The notes beneath the pieces are model-generated. The model was given only the letters and a program-made list of their open reading frames with translations, searched no databases and was not told where the DNA came from. From Aminobacter niigataensis (GTDB lineage: Bacteria; Pseudomonadota; Alphaproteobacteria; Rhizobiales; Rhizobiaceae), in assembly GCF_014200015.1 (NCBI RefSeq), contig NZ_JACHOT010000001.1, positions 992,001 through 1,056,000 on the forward strand: a DNA stretch of 64,000 nucleotides, written 5' to 3'. Positions 17,439-26,295 of the stretch are shown piece by piece. The first letter of the stretch is position 1, and every line of letters begins with the position of its first letter. A program made the translations under genes and the position numbers.

Positions 17439-17442
17439 CGTT

Positions 17443-19008
17443 GTGGACACAACCCCTTTAGCCAATGGTCGGAACCTACTTGAGGTTCGCGGCCTGACGA
17501 AGATATTCGGCACGCTGAAGGCGTGCGACCAGGTTGACCTGACCATCGCCAAGGGCGAAATCCATGCCCTGCTCGGTGAAAACGGCGCCGGCAAGTCGAC
17601 CCTGGTGAAGATGCTGTTCGGCTCGCTGGAGCCCAATGCGGGCGAAATCCACTGGAACGGCCAGCCCGCCAGGATCACCAGCCCGGGCGTTGCCAAGAAG
17701 CTCGGCATCGGCATGGTCTTCCAGCATTTTTCGCTGTTCGAAGCGCTGACGGCTGCCGAAAACATCGCCCTTTCGCTGGCCGACGACACGCCGATCAGCA
17801 CGATTGCCGCCAAGGCGAGGGCACTGTCCTACAGCTACGGCCTGCCGCTCGATCCGGAATCGCTGGTCGGCGACCTGTCGGTCGGCGAACGCCAGCGCAT
17901 CGAGATCATTCGCTGCCTGCTGCAGACGCCGGATCTGATCATCCTCGACGAGCCAACCTCGGTGCTGACGCCACAGGAAGCCGACAAGCTGTTCGAGACC
18001 CTTGAGAGACTGCGCGCAGAAGGCAAATCCATCCTCTACATCTCGCACCGGCTGGACGAGGTGAGGCGGCTTTGCGACAGCGCGACGATCATGCGCCACG
18101 GCAAGGTGGTGGGACATTGCAACCCACGGCTGGAGACGCCGTCCTCGCTGGCGCGGATGATGGTCGGCACAGAGGTGAAGAACGCCGAGCGCACCACGGC
18201 TGCGGTTCGCGGCGAAGAGCTGCTCAGCATCTGCGGCATGAGCCGCAAGCCGGCCGGGCCGTTCTCGATGCCGCTCAAGAACATCTGGCTGAGCGTCGCC
18301 GGCGGCGAGGTCATCGGCATTGCCGGCGTTGCCGGCAACGGCCAGGGCGAATTGTTCGAAGCGATTTCGGGCGAGGCACTGCAGGAAAGCGCGGACGCGA
18401 TCCGCATCCGCGGCAAGTCGGCCGGGCGCATGGGTATATCGGCGCGGCGCCTGCTGGGTGCTGCCTTCGTGCCTGAAGAGCGCCTGGGCCACGGAGCGGC
18501 ACCGCGCATGCGGCTGTCGGAAAACCTCCTGCTGTCGCGCCACACCACCGACGGCAAGGTTTTTGTCGGCACCGGCGGCATGGTCAAGTCGGGCGCGATC
18601 CAGAAGGCGGCGCAGCGCATCATCACGGCGATGGACGTGCGCAAGAGCGCGCCCGATCCAGAGGCTGCGGCACTGTCCGGTGGCAATCTGCAGAAATTCA
18701 TCATCGGCCGCGAGCTCGACCGCAACCCTGCCGTGATGGTGGTGAACCAGCCGACCTGGGGCGTCGATGCCGGTGCTGCGGCGCGCATCCGCCAGGCGCT
18801 GATCGAACTTGCGCGCGCCGGATCGGCGGTGCTGGTCATCAGCCAGGATCTCGACGAGCTGTTCGAGATCTCCGACTCCATCGCGGTCATGCACAATGGC
18901 GAGTTGTCGAAGCCGATACCGATCGCCGAAGCCACCCTCGAACGCATCGGCCTGCTGATGGGGGGCGCCGAACCCGGCCATCTCGATCCTGCGAAAGAGG
19001 TGGCGTGA
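17443..19008 (+). CDS. ABC transporter ATP-binding protein, BMP-type nucleoside/ribose-like importer
   Basis: A 521-residue protein with two tandem ABC domains. Domain 1 has Walker A GENGAGKST (residues 45-53), signature LSVGERQRIEI (about 145) and Walker B LIILDEPTS. Domain 2 has a degenerate Walker A region (GVAGNGQGEL, about 295), signature LSGGNLQKFIIG (about 411) and VVNQPTWGVDAGA in place of a classical Walker B. This asymmetry is normal for RbsA/NupA-type ATPases. The Shine-Dalgarno GGGAGG favours GTG 17443; ATG 17431 is the alternative. It overlaps the first permease gene (TGATG), so translation is coupled. Confidence 0.9.
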   Translation: MDTTPLANGRNLLEVRGLTKIFGTLKACDQVDLTIAKGEIHALLGENGAGKSTLVKMLFGSLEPNAGEIHWNGQPARITSPGVAKKLGIGMVFQHFSLFEALTAAENIALSLADDTPISTIAAKARALSYSYGLPLDPESLVGDLSVGERQRIEIIRCLLQTPDLIILDEPTSVLTPQEADKLFETLERLRAEGKSILYISHRLDEVRRLCDSATIMRHGKVVGHCNPRLETPSSLARMMVGTEVKNAERTTAAVRGEELLSICGMSRKPAGPFSMPLKNIWLSVAGGEVIGIAGVAGNGQGELFEAISGEALQESADAIRIRGKSAGRMGISARRLLGAAFVPEERLGHGAAPRMRLSENLLLSRHTTDGKVFVGTGGMVKSGAIQKAAQRIITAMDVRKSAPDPEAAALSGGNLQKFIIGRELDRNPAVMVVNQPTWGVDAGAAARIRQALIELARAGSAVLVISQDLDELFEISDSIAVMHNGELSKPIPIAEATLERIGLLMGGAEPGHLDPAKEVA

Positions 19009-20108
19009 TGCGCATCGAACTCGTCAAACGCCCCGAACGCTCGCAGCTGTTTGCCGCCTTTTCGCCCTTCATCGCGCTTGGACTGACGCTGATTGCCGGC
19101 GCGATCATGTTCACGGTGCTCGGCAAGGACCCCGTCGAGGCGCTGTATTACTATTTCATCGACCCGCTGCGCGAGGTCTGGTCGCTGCACGAACTGGCGG
19201 TCAAGGCAGCACCGCTGATCCTGATCGCTGTCGGGCTGTCGATCTGTTTCCTGTCCAACAACTGGAACATCGGCGCCGAGGGCCAGTTCATCATGGGCGC
19301 CATAGCCGGCTCGATCCTGCCGGTCATGTTTCCGGAGTTCCAGTCGTGGATCGTCCTGCCGCTAATGCTGCTCATGGGCATCGCAGGTGGCGCGGCCTAT
19401 GGCGCCATTCCGGCCTATCTCAAGGTCCGCTTCAACACCAACGAGATCCTGACCAGCCTGATGCTGGTCTACGTCGCGCAACTGTTCCTCGACTGGATGG
19501 TGCGCGGTCCCTGGCGCAATCCTGAGGGCATGAACTTTCCCGAGACGCGAACTTTCAGCCCGAGTGCGGTCCTGCCCGAGATCTGGTCGGCGTCCGGCCG
19601 CGCGAACTGGGGTTTCGTCTTCGCCATCGTTGCAGCTGTCGCGCTGTGGTTCATGCTGTCGCGCACACTGAGGGGCTTCGAAGTGCAAGTGCTCGGGCAG
19701 AGCCCGCGCGCCGGCAAGTTCGCAGGATTCTCCCAGTCGCGCATGGTGTTCTTCGCTTTCCTGGTTGCCGGTGGCCTTGCCGGCCTGGCCGGCATTTCGG
19801 AAGTATCCGGTGCGATCGGCCAGCTCAGGCCGACGATCTCGCCCGGTTACGGCTTTGCCGCGATCATCGTCGCCTTCCTCGGACGCCTGAACCCGCTCGG
19901 CATCATCGCCGCGGGGCTGGTGCTGGCACTGTCCTATCTCGGCGGCGAAGCGGCGCAGATCTCGATCGGCGTATCGGACAAGGTGGTGCGCGCTTTCCAG
20001 GGCATGCTGCTGTTCTTCGTGCTCGCCTGCGACACACTCATCCTTTATCGCGTCCGCTTTGTCGGCTCCTCCGCTGCAAAGACCGTGGAGGCCACCCAAA
20101 ATGTTTGA
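19008..20108 (+). CDS. BMP-type ABC transporter permease 1
   Basis: A 366-residue inner-membrane permease of the BPD_transp_2 (branched-chain/ribose/nucleoside) family, with about ten hydrophobic segments. The motif NNWNIGAEGQFIMGAIAG (about residues 78-95) and the coupling-helix region GQSPRAGKFAGFSQSRM are typical of the larger NupP/YufP-type subunit. ATG 19008 overlaps the ATPase stop as TGATG, and its own end overlaps the second permease by eight bases. It forms a heterodimeric channel with that protein and takes purine nucleosides or similar ligands by analogy with characterised BMP systems. Confidence 0.9.
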   Translation: MRIELVKRPERSQLFAAFSPFIALGLTLIAGAIMFTVLGKDPVEALYYYFIDPLREVWSLHELAVKAAPLILIAVGLSICFLSNNWNIGAEGQFIMGAIAGSILPVMFPEFQSWIVLPLMLLMGIAGGAAYGAIPAYLKVRFNTNEILTSLMLVYVAQLFLDWMVRGPWRNPEGMNFPETRTFSPSAVLPEIWSASGRANWGFVFAIVAAVALWFMLSRTLRGFEVQVLGQSPRAGKFAGFSQSRMVFFAFLVAGGLAGLAGISEVSGAIGQLRPTISPGYGFAAIIVAFLGRLNPLGIIAAGLVLALSYLGGEAAQISIGVSDKVVRAFQGMLLFFVLACDTLILYRVRFVGSSAAKTVEATQNV

Positions 20109-21015
20109 AGGTATCCTGATTACGATTGCGACAGCGGCGACCCCGCTGCTGATCGCCTCCGTCGGCGAACTGGTGGTCGAACGCTCCGGCGTGCTCAACC
20201 TCGGCGTCGAAGGCATGATGGTGATGGGCGCCGTGACCGGTTTCGGCGTGGCGCTGGCCACTGGCTCGCCATGGCTCGGCGTGCTCGCCGCGATCATCGT
20301 CGGCGCGCTGTTTTCGCTGCTGTTCGGCTTCCTGACACTGACGCTGGTGACCAACCAGGTGGCGACCGGCCTTGCGCTGACGCTCCTCGGCCTCGGTCTT
20401 TCCGGCATGCTTGGCGAGAGTTTTGTCGGCCAGCCGGGCGTGAAGATGGACTACATCTACATCCCCGTGCTGACCGATCTGCCGCTGGTCGGCAAGCTGT
20501 TCTTCGGCCAGGACCCGCTGTTCTACGTTTCGCTGCTGCTCACCGCCGGCGTCGCGTACTTCCTGTTCCGCACGCGGGCAGGGCTTACGCTGCGCTCGAT
20601 CGGCGACAACCACACCTCGGCACATGCGCTCGGCATCAACGTCATCGGTATCCGCTACCTCGCGGTGATGTTCGGCGGCGCGTGCGCGGGTTTGGCCGGT
20701 GCCTATCTGTCGCTCGTCTACACGCCGCAATGGATCGAGAACATGACGGCAGGCCGCGGCTGGATCGCGCTGGCGCTGGTCGTGTTCGCCTCATGGCGGC
20801 CGTGGCGGGTGCTGGCCGGCGCCTATCTGTTCGGAGCAGTATCGATCGGCCAGTTGCATGCCCAGGCCCTGGGCATCGGCGTACCTTCGCAACTACTTTC
20901 TTCGCTACCCTATCTGGCTACTATCGTTGTACTTGTTCTAATCTCGCGCAACAGGCGACTGACGATGGTAAACACTCCGGCTTCATTGGGGCGGCCGTTT
21001 GTGCCAGATCGCTAA
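20101..21015 (+). CDS. BMP-type ABC transporter permease 2
   Basis: A 304-residue permease, the shorter NupQ/YufQ-type partner of the preceding gene. The N-terminal motif [28 protein letters not shown] is diagnostic of this subfamily, and [19 protein letters not shown] is its coupling region. Eight to ten hydrophobic segments are visible. It overlaps the previous gene by eight bases, so expression is coupled. The binding-protein gene follows after 112 bases that contain a folded spacer. Confidence 0.9.
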   Translation: MFEGILITIATAATPLLIASVGELVVERSGVLNLGVEGMMVMGAVTGFGVALATGSPWLGVLAAIIVGALFSLLFGFLTLTLVTNQVATGLALTLLGLGLSGMLGESFVGQPGVKMDYIYIPVLTDLPLVGKLFFGQDPLFYVSLLLTAGVAYFLFRTRAGLTLRSIGDNHTSAHALGINVIGIRYLAVMFGGACAGLAGAYLSLVYTPQWIENMTAGRGWIALALVVFASWRPWRVLAGAYLFGAVSIGQLHAQALGIGVPSQLLSSLPYLATIVVLVLISRNRRLTMVNTPASLGRPFVPDR

Positions 21016-21016
21016 G

Positions 21017-21068
21017 GACATGATGTCGACTCGCGACCGCCCAGCGGTGCTCGAGGGAAGATCATGTC
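21017..21068 (+). other. Structured spacer between permease and binding-protein genes
   Basis: An outer 8 bp inverted repeat GACATGAT (21017-21024) / ATCATGTC (21061-21068) encloses an inner hairpin ACCGC-CCA-GCGGT (21036-21048). There is no T-run. Such spacers before binding-protein genes often protect or process the mRNA so that the binding protein is made in excess; that role is inferred. Confidence 0.4.
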
Positions 21069-21127
21069 TCTGGGACTATAAAAAGGATGGGATAGTGCCC
21101 CGGGCAACCAGTAAGAGGAACAACAGT

Positions 21128-22198
21128 ATGAAGAAGACAATTCTGTCATTGGCCGCGGCCGCTGCCGTGATGTCGTTCGGCACAATGGCGGCTGAAGCCA
21201 AGGTCAAGGCCTGCTGGGTCTATGTCGGCCCGATCGGCGACTTCGGCTATTCCTACCAGCACCACCAGGGCCTGCTGCAGGCCAAGGAGAAGTTCGGCGA
21301 CGAGCTCGAGACAGCATATCTCGAAAGCGTGCCGGAAGGTGCGGACGCCGAGCGCGCCATCGAACGCTTCGCACGTTCCGGCTGCAACATCATCTTTGCA
21401 ACCTCCTTCGGCTTCATGGACCCGACCAACAAGGTCGCCGGCAAGTTCCCGGACGTGAAGTTCGAGCATGCCACCGGCTACAAGCGCGAGCATCCGAACG
21501 TTGCGACCTACAACTCGAAGTTCCATGAAGGCCGCTACGTGCAGGGCGTGATCGCCGCCAAGGAATCGAAGGCCGGTGTCGCCGGCTACATCGCTTCCTT
21601 CCCGATCCCGGAAGTGGTGATGGGCATCAATGCCTTCATGCTCGGCGCGCAGTCGGTCAATCCGGACTTCAAGGTCAAGGTCGTGTGGGCCAACACCTGG
21701 TTCGACGCCGGCAAGGAAGCAGACGCCGCCAAGGCGCTGATCGACCAGGGCGTCGACATCATCACCCAGCACACCGACTCGACCGCCCCGATGCAGGTTG
21801 CGACCGAGCGCGGCATCAAGGCGTTCGGCCAGGCATCGGACATGATCAAGTTCGGCCCGACCACCCAGCTGACCTCGATCGTCGACGATTGGGGCCCGTA
21901 CTACATCGAGCGCATCCAGGAGGTCGTCGACGGCACCTGGAAGCAGAGCGACATCTGGGGCGGCATGAAGGAAGGGCACGTCGTGATGGCGGCCTACGCC
22001 AACATGTCCGATGAAGCGAAGAAGCTGGCCGAGGAAACCGAAGCCAAGATCAAGTCGGGCGCTTTCAACCCGTTCACCGGTCCTGTGACCAAGCAGGACG
22101 GAACCGAGTGGCTGAAGGCCGGCGAAGTGGCTGAGGATGGCGTGCTGCTCGGCATGAACTTCTACGTCAAGGGCGTCGACGACAAGCTGCCGCAGTAA
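21128..22198 (+). CDS. BMP family ABC transporter substrate-binding protein
   Basis: A 356-residue periplasmic binding protein of the BMP (basic membrane protein/PnrA, TmpC) family. The signal peptide MKKTILSLAAAAAVMSFG ends near AEA (residue 22). The mature protein opens with VKACWVYVGPIGDFGYSYQHHQGL, the BMP motif at the ligand cleft, and contains TDSTAPMQVATERGIKAFGQ. Characterised members bind purine nucleosides or, in some alphaproteobacteria, other small ligands, so substrate is uncertain. AGAGGAA precedes ATG 21128. It is the last gene of the importer operon and is followed by a strong terminator. Confidence 0.92.
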   Translation: MKKTILSLAAAAAVMSFGTMAAEAKVKACWVYVGPIGDFGYSYQHHQGLLQAKEKFGDELETAYLESVPEGADAERAIERFARSGCNIIFATSFGFMDPTNKVAGKFPDVKFEHATGYKREHPNVATYNSKFHEGRYVQGVIAAKESKAGVAGYIASFPIPEVVMGINAFMLGAQSVNPDFKVKVVWANTWFDAGKEADAAKALIDQGVDIITQHTDSTAPMQVATERGIKAFGQASDMIKFGPTTQLTSIVDDWGPYYIERIQEVVDGTWKQSDIWGGMKEGHVVMAAYANMSDEAKKLAEETEAKIKSGAFNPFTGPVTKQDGTEWLKAGEVAEDGVLLGMNFYVKGVDDKLPQ

Positions 22199-22242
22199 GC
22201 AGATCGATCGTTGCGGGGGCGCCTGTGGCGTCTCCAAAAAAG

Positions 22243-22269
22243 AACCCCCGGTCTTGCCGGGGGTTTTTT
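22243..22269 (+). terminator. Rho-independent terminator of the BMP importer operon
   Basis: Stem AACCCCCGG (22243-22251) / CCGGGGGTT (22257-22265), loop of five, then T-run to 22269. The A-run at 22236-22241 may let it also serve the converging rimO. Confidence 0.93.
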
Positions 22270-22315
22270 GTTGGGTTGGCGATGGGGCATTGCCGCCTTG
22301 CCGGATGTTCGCGGA

Positions 22316-23632
22316 TCAGACGGCCGAGCCGTAGAGGTCATAGGCGTCGGCACGGTCGATCTTGACGGTGACGATGTCGCCAACGCGCAGCGGGCGGCGC
22401 GACTGGATATGCACCGAGCCGTCGATCTCGGGCGCGTCGTATTTGGTGCGGCCCTTGGCCGAAGTACCGTTCGCCTCGTCGATGATGACGGGCAGGCGCT
22501 TGCCGACTTTCCTTGCCTGCTGGGCGGCTGAAACCTTCTGCTGGCGCTGCATGAAGCGATGCCAGCGGGCTTCCTTGACCTCTTCCGGCACCTGTTCGAG
22601 GCCGAGGTCGTTGGAACGCGCGCCGCTGACCGGCTCGTATTTGAAGCAGCCGGCGCGATCGATCTTGGCCTCGTCGATCCAGTCGAGCAGCATTTCGAAG
22701 TCTTCCTCGGTCTCGCCGGGGAAACCGACGATGAAGGTCGAGCGGATGGCAAGATCGGGGCAGACATCGCGCCAGCCGCGGATGCGCTCCAGCGCCTTCT
22801 CGCCATGGGCGGGGCGGCGCATGTTCTTCAGTACCTGCGGCGAGGCGTGCTGGAAGGGAATGTCGAGGTAGGGCAGGATCTTGCCCTCGGCCATCAGCGG
22901 AATGACGTCGGCGACATGCGGGTAGGGATAGACGTAATGCATGCGCACCCAGATGCCGAGCTCGCCGAGTTCCTGCGACAGGTCGAGGAATTTCGCGCGA
23001 ACCTCACGGTCCTTCCAAGGGCTGGTCGCATATTTGATGTCGATGCCGTAGGCGCTGGTGTCCTGGGAGATGACCAGCAGTTCCTTGACGCCCGCGTTGG
23101 CGAGCTTTTCCGCCTCGCGGAGCACGTCGCCGGCCGGGCGCGAGACCAGGTCGCCGCGCAGGTCTGGAATGATGCAGAAGGTGCAGCGGTTGTTGCAACC
23201 CTCTGAAATCTTGAGATAGGCGTAGTGGCGCGGGGTGAGCTTGACGCCCTGCGGCGGCAGCAGGTCGGTGAACGGGTCGTGCGCGGGCGGCGCTGCCTCG
23301 TGGACGGCCGTCATGACGCTCTCATAGGCCTGCGGGCCGGTGATGGCGAACACGTTGGGGTGCTTTTCGCGGATCAGTTCCGGCGTCGCGCCCATGCAGC
23401 CGGTGACGATGACCTTGCCGTTCTCCTTCATCGCCGTGCCGATGGCGTCCAGAGACTCGGTGCGCGCGGAATCGAGGAAGCCGCAGGTGTTGACCACGAC
23501 GAGGTCGGCGCCGTCATGCTTGCGGGCGATTTCGTAGCCTTCGGCGCGGAGCTGCGTGAGGATGCGTTCGGAATCGACAAGCGCCTTTGGGCAACCGAGG
23601 CTGACAAAGCTGACGCGGGGTGCTGCGGTCAT
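22316..23632 (-). CDS. rimO: Ribosomal protein S12 methylthiotransferase RimO
   Basis: A 438-residue radical SAM enzyme that adds a methylthio group to an Asp of ribosomal protein S12. The N-terminal UPF0004 domain starts [19 protein letters not shown] with its Fe-S cysteines, the radical SAM motif CNNRCTFC is near residue 145 in [14 protein letters not shown], and the C-terminal TRAM domain begins near [12 protein letters not shown]. The G-C-P-K-x-x-V-D-S-E pattern separates RimO from MiaB. The ATG at 23632 gives normal family length; the frame upstream of it is unlike RimO. Confidence 0.96.
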   Translation of the reverse strand: MTAAPRVSFVSLGCPKALVDSERILTQLRAEGYEIARKHDGADLVVVNTCGFLDSARTESLDAIGTAMKENGKVIVTGCMGATPELIREKHPNVFAITGPQAYESVMTAVHEAAPPAHDPFTDLLPPQGVKLTPRHYAYLKISEGCNNRCTFCIIPDLRGDLVSRPAGDVLREAEKLANAGVKELLVISQDTSAYGIDIKYATSPWKDREVRAKFLDLSQELGELGIWVRMHYVYPYPHVADVIPLMAEGKILPYLDIPFQHASPQVLKNMRRPAHGEKALERIRGWRDVCPDLAIRSTFIVGFPGETEEDFEMLLDWIDEAKIDRAGCFKYEPVSGARSNDLGLEQVPEEVKEARWHRFMQRQQKVSAAQQARKVGKRLPVIIDEANGTSAKGRTKYDAPEIDGSVHIQSRRPLRVGDIVTVKIDRADAYDLYGSAV

Positions 23633-23785
23633 AAACGGGTTCCAATGGATACGGGCCGCAACCCTTGAGGGCCGGCCCGGAAGTCTTGAATTTTCTCGAT
23701 CTGTCGGCTCTGAAAAGAGCTCAATTCGGGCGGCGCAATAGCACAAATCGGCGCCCAAGCAAACTGGCTGATGGCCACATGCAAG

Positions 23786-23811
23786 AAAGGGCCGGATTGT
23801 TCCGGCCCTTT
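23786..23811 (-). terminator. Hairpin terminator after the TerC gene
   Basis: A perfect 11 bp stem AAAGGGCCGGA (23786-23796) / TCCGGCCCTTT (23801-23811) with a four-base loop lies about 20 bases past the stop of the TerC gene. The T-run is short on the minus strand and slightly longer on the plus strand. Confidence 0.75.
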
Positions 23812-23830
23812 TTCGTCATTCGTGTCAGCC

Positions 23831-24526
23831 TCAGTGGGCAGGGGCGCTATGTCCGCCGAACCATTGGCTCAGGAAGCCAAACTGCTCCGGGAACTGGTCG
23901 ACAGCACCGTCGAGCAGCATCTTCAATGCGACGTAGAGGATGATGACCAGGCCGATATAGGCGATCCAGCGATATTTGTGCAGCAGGCGGGCGACGAAGG
24001 AGGCGGCAAAGCCCATCAGCGCGATCGACAGGGCGAGGCCGATGATCAGGACGGTCGGATGGTCCATGGCAGCACCGGCAACGGCAAGGACGTTGTCGAG
24101 CGACATCGACACGTCGGCGATGACGATCTGCCAGGCGGCCTGGGCGAAGGTCTTGCGCGGACCCTTGCCGGCGATCTTGCCGTCCCTATCGTAGTCGGCA
24201 TCCGACAGCGCTTCGGTGGCTTCATGTTCCTGTTCGTGGCTGACGCTCAGTTCGCGCCACATCTTCCAGCAGACCCACAGCAACAGCAGGCCGCCGGCGA
24301 TGAGCAACATCGGGCCGATGGCCAGGAGCCATTGGGTGATGAGCGCGAAACCGATGCGGAGCACGGTCGCAGCGGCGATGCCGACGAGGATGGCCTTCTT
24401 GCGCTGATCGGCGGGCAGTCCCGCGGCGGCAAGGCCGATGACGATGGCATTGTCGCCAGCGAGCACGAGGTCGATAGCAATGACCTGCAGAAGGGCCGTG
24501 AAGCCTGCAGCAGTGAATATCTCCAT
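23831..24526 (-). CDS. TerC family integral membrane protein
   Basis: A 231-residue TerC/YjbE-type membrane protein with about seven hydrophobic segments. The family motif VIAIDLVLAGDNAIVIGLAAAGLP (about residues 15-38), with Asp and Asn in the membrane, and the symmetric second copy VIADVSMSLDNVLAVAGAA are both present. Characterised relatives export manganese or load metal into secreted proteins. A charged cytosolic loop (HEQEHEATEALSDADYDRDGK) splits the two halves. GGAGAAGG precedes the ATG, and a good promoter lies at 24569-24596. Confidence 0.9.
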   Translation of the reverse strand: MEIFTAAGFTALLQVIAIDLVLAGDNAIVIGLAAAGLPADQRKKAILVGIAAATVLRIGFALITQWLLAIGPMLLIAGGLLLLWVCWKMWRELSVSHEQEHEATEALSDADYDRDGKIAGKGPRKTFAQAAWQIVIADVSMSLDNVLAVAGAAMDHPTVLIIGLALSIALMGFAASFVARLLHKYRWIAYIGLVIILYVALKMLLDGAVDQFPEQFGFLSQWFGGHSAPAH

Positions 24527-24568
24527 CGGGCGGGACCTTCTCCATTCAGTTCCAGCGACTGGAGGTGG

Positions 24569-24596
24569 GCTATAACGGTCGATGCTTGCTCGTCAA
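24569..24596 (-). promoter_or_regulatory. Predicted promoter of the TerC gene
   Basis: On the minus strand: -35 TTGACG (complement of 24591-24596), 16-base spacer, -10 TATAGC (complement of 24569-24574). Transcription would start about 35 bases before the ATG, leaving no room for a yybP-ykoY-type manganese riboswitch. Confidence 0.5.
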
Positions 24597-24724
24597 CCGG
24601 CTATGGCGGTGTTTGCGCGAAATACGCAAAAACCGGGGCTTTGCTGACACCAGCCTGACGAAAAGGGGGTGTAAATCATCGGTTCAGCGGACTGAGCGCG
24701 GACATGGCCGGCCCGTGAAAGCGG

Positions 24725-25069
24725 TTATTCGCAGGCGTATCTGACACGCCCGGTCGGACCGGTGATGGCACGGCAAGACATCGGCTTGGAGCTGCCCGCG
24801 GCACTCTCGGAAGCGCGGCGCGGCGCACGTGTCACCGGGCGCGGGCCAGGCTGCTGGGTAACGAAGCGGATTTCCGGACCCGCCGGGAAGGACGCGGCTT
24901 GAGAGCTTTCGCTGGCAGCGCGCCTGGCGTCGTCGTCCTGCCAGAAGCGCCTGGAGTCCATCGGCTTGGGAATGATGACGGTTCCGTCGGACGAGCGGCT
25001 GCAGCCGCCGACCGTCGTGGCCGAAAGACATAGGGCAAGCGCGGGCGCCAATTTCCAACTTAAACTCAT
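24725..25069 (-). CDS. Small predicted lipoprotein
   Basis: A 114-residue protein of unknown function. The signal sequence LSWKLAPALALCLSATTVGGC ends in a lipobox VGGC (Cys about residue 22), so it should be anchored in a membrane facing the periplasm. The mature part is short, polar and rich in Arg, Ser and Pro, with two Cys near the C-terminus (MSCRAITGPTGRVRYACE). ATG 25069 was chosen because it gives a proper lipoprotein signal; the frame extends upstream to 25114. I do not recognise the family. Confidence 0.6.
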   Translation of the reverse strand: MSLSWKLAPALALCLSATTVGGCSRSSDGTVIIPKPMDSRRFWQDDDARRAASESSQAASFPAGPEIRFVTQQPGPRPVTRAPRRASESAAGSSKPMSCRAITGPTGRVRYACE

Positions 25070-25127
25070 GCGAGTTCTATATCGCGGTCGGCGGCGGCGA
25101 TAAAGTACTTGCAATCAAGCCGTTGTG

Positions 25128-26162
25128 CTAATTCGCAAAATTCTTCTGCGACAGCAAAGTGGGCATGTGAAAGCAGGCGAGGGGCTGTTCTTCATTGGTA
25201 ACCACCAGCAACTCGCCCAAAGCGTCGATATCGAGCCCTTTCGGGCCGCCTTCTTCTGGATTGTGGCGCCCTTTCTGAAAGGTTTGGTCGTCAATGACCC
25301 TGAAAGAAAGCACAGGCGCATGTTCGCCGGACCAGCCGTTACCGGCACGGCGGTAGACATGTACATAAGGCGAGCCAGCGTCGGCGACATAGATCATGGT
25401 GCCGTCCGGCGAAAATCTGAGGCCATGGGGGTAGCCGACGCCGGAAAGCGTAGCGACATGAGCCGACCGGCGATCGAGCCGCTTTCGGTTGTCGAACAGA
25501 AGCACCGAATGCGTCATGTGGTTGCTGATGGCGATCCATGCCTTGTCAGGGCTGATTGCGATGCCATCGGGGACATCAAGCCCTTGCTCCAGAAGGATGG
25601 AGTTTCGCGGTAGCGACCAGCCACTACCGAGCCTGACGACGTGTCTCGTGACCCGGTGCTTGTAGTTGTTGCATACGAGAAGTTCGCATCGTCCATTGTT
25701 CATGGCCGACACGCATACGGAGCCGGGCGTGGAAATACGTCGGCTGAGGCCAGCGCGACGGACGACACGCGACGGCGATAAATCGTGGACGCGTTGCGAC
25801 CGTGAACCGGCAGGCAGATCGAAAACGGTGACTGCACCACCGCGGTTGGCCACCACCAGTGTCCGATTGTCGATGAAATCGAAACCATGCGGATCCTTGA
25901 GGTCGGGCGAATGCAGCTCGAAATAGTCCCTGACGTGCAGGATCGGCTTGCCGGCAGAGCGGACGATCTCGATGTCGAACAGCAGGCACATGCTCCTGCC
26001 GAAGCCAGCGAGCGCGAGGCGCCGGAAATCAGGTGAAAAACGCAGGTCTTCCGTTCGGCCGAGGCGCGCGATGACCTGCCTGACATGCTCCGCCACCACG
26101 AATTCAAGGTCGGCAGGCCTGTCGTCAACGATGATCGTGCGGTTGGGGACGGCGATGTTCAT
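25128..26162 (-). CDS. Predicted beta-propeller protein (NHL/lactonase-like repeats)
   Basis: A 344-residue protein built from repeated four-strand units typical of WD40/NHL/YncE propellers: DFRRLALAGFGRSMCLLFD, DNRTLVVANRGGAVTVFDL, DKAWIAISNHMTHSVLLFDN, DGTMIYVADAGSPYVHVYR. No signal peptide is visible, so it is probably cytoplasmic. ATG 26162 is chosen over GTG 26192. It lies in line with, and 133 bases after, the M23/transglycosylase gene at the end of the T6SS-linked gene set, but belongs to no T6SS family I recognise. It could equally be an unrelated neighbour. Confidence 0.65.
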   Translation of the reverse strand: MNIAVPNRTIIVDDRPADLEFVVAEHVRQVIARLGRTEDLRFSPDFRRLALAGFGRSMCLLFDIEIVRSAGKPILHVRDYFELHSPDLKDPHGFDFIDNRTLVVANRGGAVTVFDLPAGSRSQRVHDLSPSRVVRRAGLSRRISTPGSVCVSAMNNGRCELLVCNNYKHRVTRHVVRLGSGWSLPRNSILLEQGLDVPDGIAISPDKAWIAISNHMTHSVLLFDNRKRLDRRSAHVATLSGVGYPHGLRFSPDGTMIYVADAGSPYVHVYRRAGNGWSGEHAPVLSFRVIDDQTFQKGRHNPEEGGPKGLDIDALGELLVVTNEEQPLACFHMPTLLSQKNFAN

Positions 26163-26295
26163 GTGCGGCGGTCCAAAGCCGGTCCTTGCCACGATGATGG
26201 CGGACGGCGCGATTGCTCGGCGCTACAAATCATGACTGCGGGAGTCGTGACAAGGTGTGTCGCATCAGCAATTGCTGAAATGCGAGCCGCAGCGA

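Noticed and set aside
24527-24724. Possible yybP-ykoY manganese riboswitch before the TerC gene
   Set aside because: The best promoter leaves only about 35 bases of leader and no conserved riboswitch core was seen.
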